Assembly (NCBI GenBank): GCA_031259505.1
Contig: JAIRLL010000165.1
Location: forward strand, 1 to 7,368
Origin: Tannerella sp.
Lineage (GTDB): Bacteria > Bacteroidota > Bacteroidia > Bacteroidales > Tannerellaceae
DNA: 7,368 nucleotides
Direction of reading: 5' to 3'
The position numbers were made by a program, and so were the translations under genes. This document shows, in pieces, positions 6,432-7,368 of this stretch. The notes beneath the pieces were generated by a model. It had not been told where the DNA came from, made no database searches, and saw only the letters and a list, made by a program, of their open reading frames with translations. Position 1 is the first letter of the stretch, and each line of letters opens with the position of its first letter.

Positions 6432-7368
6432 ATGGTAACAACTCGAATCCTGTTTGTCGGCGGATTCACAGGAGCAGGCAAAACGACATTGCTTTTGGAG
6501 GCTGCACAACGGCTGACAAAACAGGGGTTGCGCGTCGGAGTGATTACGAACGATTTTATTCCCGAATCGGTCGACACGGCGTTATTGACCCGTCGCGGGT
6601 TAAGAGTGGAAGAGGTGAAAGGAAGTTGTTTCGGCAGCAATTTCAACGGTTTGACCGAAGCAGTCGAGCGTATCAGGTCGGATATTGCGGCCGACGTCAT
6701 TCTGGCCGAACCGACAGGCATCTGCGCCGATCTGTCGGCCACAGTCGTGCAGCCGCTTAAGCAACTCTACGGTCGCAAATTGCCGTTGGGACCGCTGTCA
6801 ATAACGGCAGACCCCGTCCGTCTCGACGATATTCTCAATGGCGGAACATCCGGGTTACATCCCGATGTAGCCTGTATCTTTCGCCGGCAACTGGAAGAAA
6901 GCGACATCATACTTATCACCAAAACCGATACGGCGACGCCCGAAGCATTGCAGCAGTTGGCCGCGCGAACCCGTACCGCATATCATTCGTGCGTGATGAA
7001 AATAAGTTCGGTAACCGGCGACGGCATTGACGGGTGGCTTCAGGAAGCAATGATGCGCTACGAATCCGGGTTACGCATTGCCGCCCTCGACCGCGAGACG
7101 TGTGCACGGGGACATTCCGCGACCAGCTGGCTCAACGGAACCGTTCGCGTGAGAGGTAAAACATCGGATTGGGACACATTCGCCCGTCTCCTTTTAACGG
7201 AACTAAAGAAACACTTTGAAGAAAAACAGATATATCCGGTACAGCATATAAAACTCCTCGTCGAAAACGGAGACGCATGTCTTACCGGTAGCCTGACCGA
7301 TACATCATCGGGCGCGCTTTCCTTTCACGGTTCGGCAGGTAAAGGCGAACACATGAAACTGACAGTCA
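6432..7368 (+). CDS. COG0523/CobW-like GTPase, copy 2, CxCC motif lost (partial, runs off the right edge)
   Basis: A tandem paralogue of copy 1, starting 46 bases after it; 312 codons are in view with no stop. Walker A GFTGAGKT (11-18), EPTGICADL (93-101), IFRRQLEESDI around residue 152, the G4 motif TKTD (163-166) and WLNGTV are all kept, so GTP binding should be intact. The metal motif reads CFGS (66-69; bases 6627-6638 TGT TTC GGC AGC) where copy 1 has CFCC, so two of three cysteines of the family's CxCC are gone while the surrounding GSC and NFNGLT are unchanged. By hand count about 65 of the first 101 residues match copy 1. A purine-rich GTGGAGGGC lies about 14 bases before the ATG, further than usual. 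Copy 1 is about 366 codons, so some 50 codons are probably missing at the edge. Metal-chaperone activity is doubtful; a GTPase or partner role is possible. Confidence 0.9.
   Translation, partial: MVTTRILFVGGFTGAGKTTLLLEAAQRLTKQGLRVGVITNDFIPESVDTALLTRRGLRVEEVKGSCFGSNFNGLTEAVERIRSDIAADVILAEPTGICADLSATVVQPLKQLYGRKLPLGPLSITADPVRLDDILNGGTSGLHPDVACIFRRQLEESDIILITKTDTATPEALQQLAARTRTAYHSCVMKISSVTGDGIDGWLQEAMMRYESGLRIAALDRETCARGHSATSWLNGTVRVRGKTSDWDTFARLLLTELKKHFEEKQIYPVQHIKLLVENGDACLTGSLTDTSSGALSFHGSAGKGEHMKLTV

Noticed and set aside
6251..6742. Minus-strand ORF of 163 codons across the two GTPase copies
   Set aside because: It is antisense to conserved P-loop and metal-motif coding sequence of both paralogues.

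Overview
The window looks like chromosomal DNA of an anaerobic-type Bacteroidota, most likely order Bacteroidales. Three things point there. UvrA has the Bacteroidetes-style CPxT form of the first zinc site. One gene carries a C-terminal type IX secretion (CHU_C / type B sorting) domain. The candidate promoters show the Bacteroidetes -7 box TAnnTTTG and the genes mostly lack strong Shine-Dalgarno sequences. This is a reading from sequence alone, and genus cannot be set.

Left arm, minus strand (1-3157). Three genes are packed head to tail behind one good promoter: a secreted PKD/CHU_C protein, an MltD-like lytic transglycosylase and uvrA, whose N-terminal 276 codons lie in the window. The first junction is stop-codon-to-start-codon with no gap and the second gap is 9 bases, so this is almost certainly one transcript joining two envelope proteins to a DNA repair ATPase.

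Divergent intergenic region (3158-3670). It holds the minus-strand promoter, an array of four 41-bp tandem repeats plus a partial fifth, each with a 17-bp palindrome, and then a -7 box followed by a leader of about 130 bases. The leader can fold into a hairpin or pseudoknot and contains a possible 14-codon GTG ORF.

Right arm, plus strand (3671-7368). It starts with a lone unrecognised lipoprotein. Next comes a MIP-family channel (GlpF-like NPARD motif), a spacer built wholly of 7-bp repeats, and two tandem COG0523/CobW-like GTPase genes. The GTPase copies are about 65% identical by hand count over their first 101 residues and align without gaps to residue 152. Copy 1 keeps the CxCC metal motif but has an in-frame TAA at codon 152, followed by about 214 further open codons. 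Copy 2 is open through that point but reads CFGS where CxCC should be. The two copies therefore carry complementary defects, the most notable observation here. Copy 2 runs off the right edge.

Channel and GTPases probably share a transcript, since no -7 box was seen between them. COG0523 proteins are known as metal-insertion chaperones, but the metal and client here cannot be told from the window.
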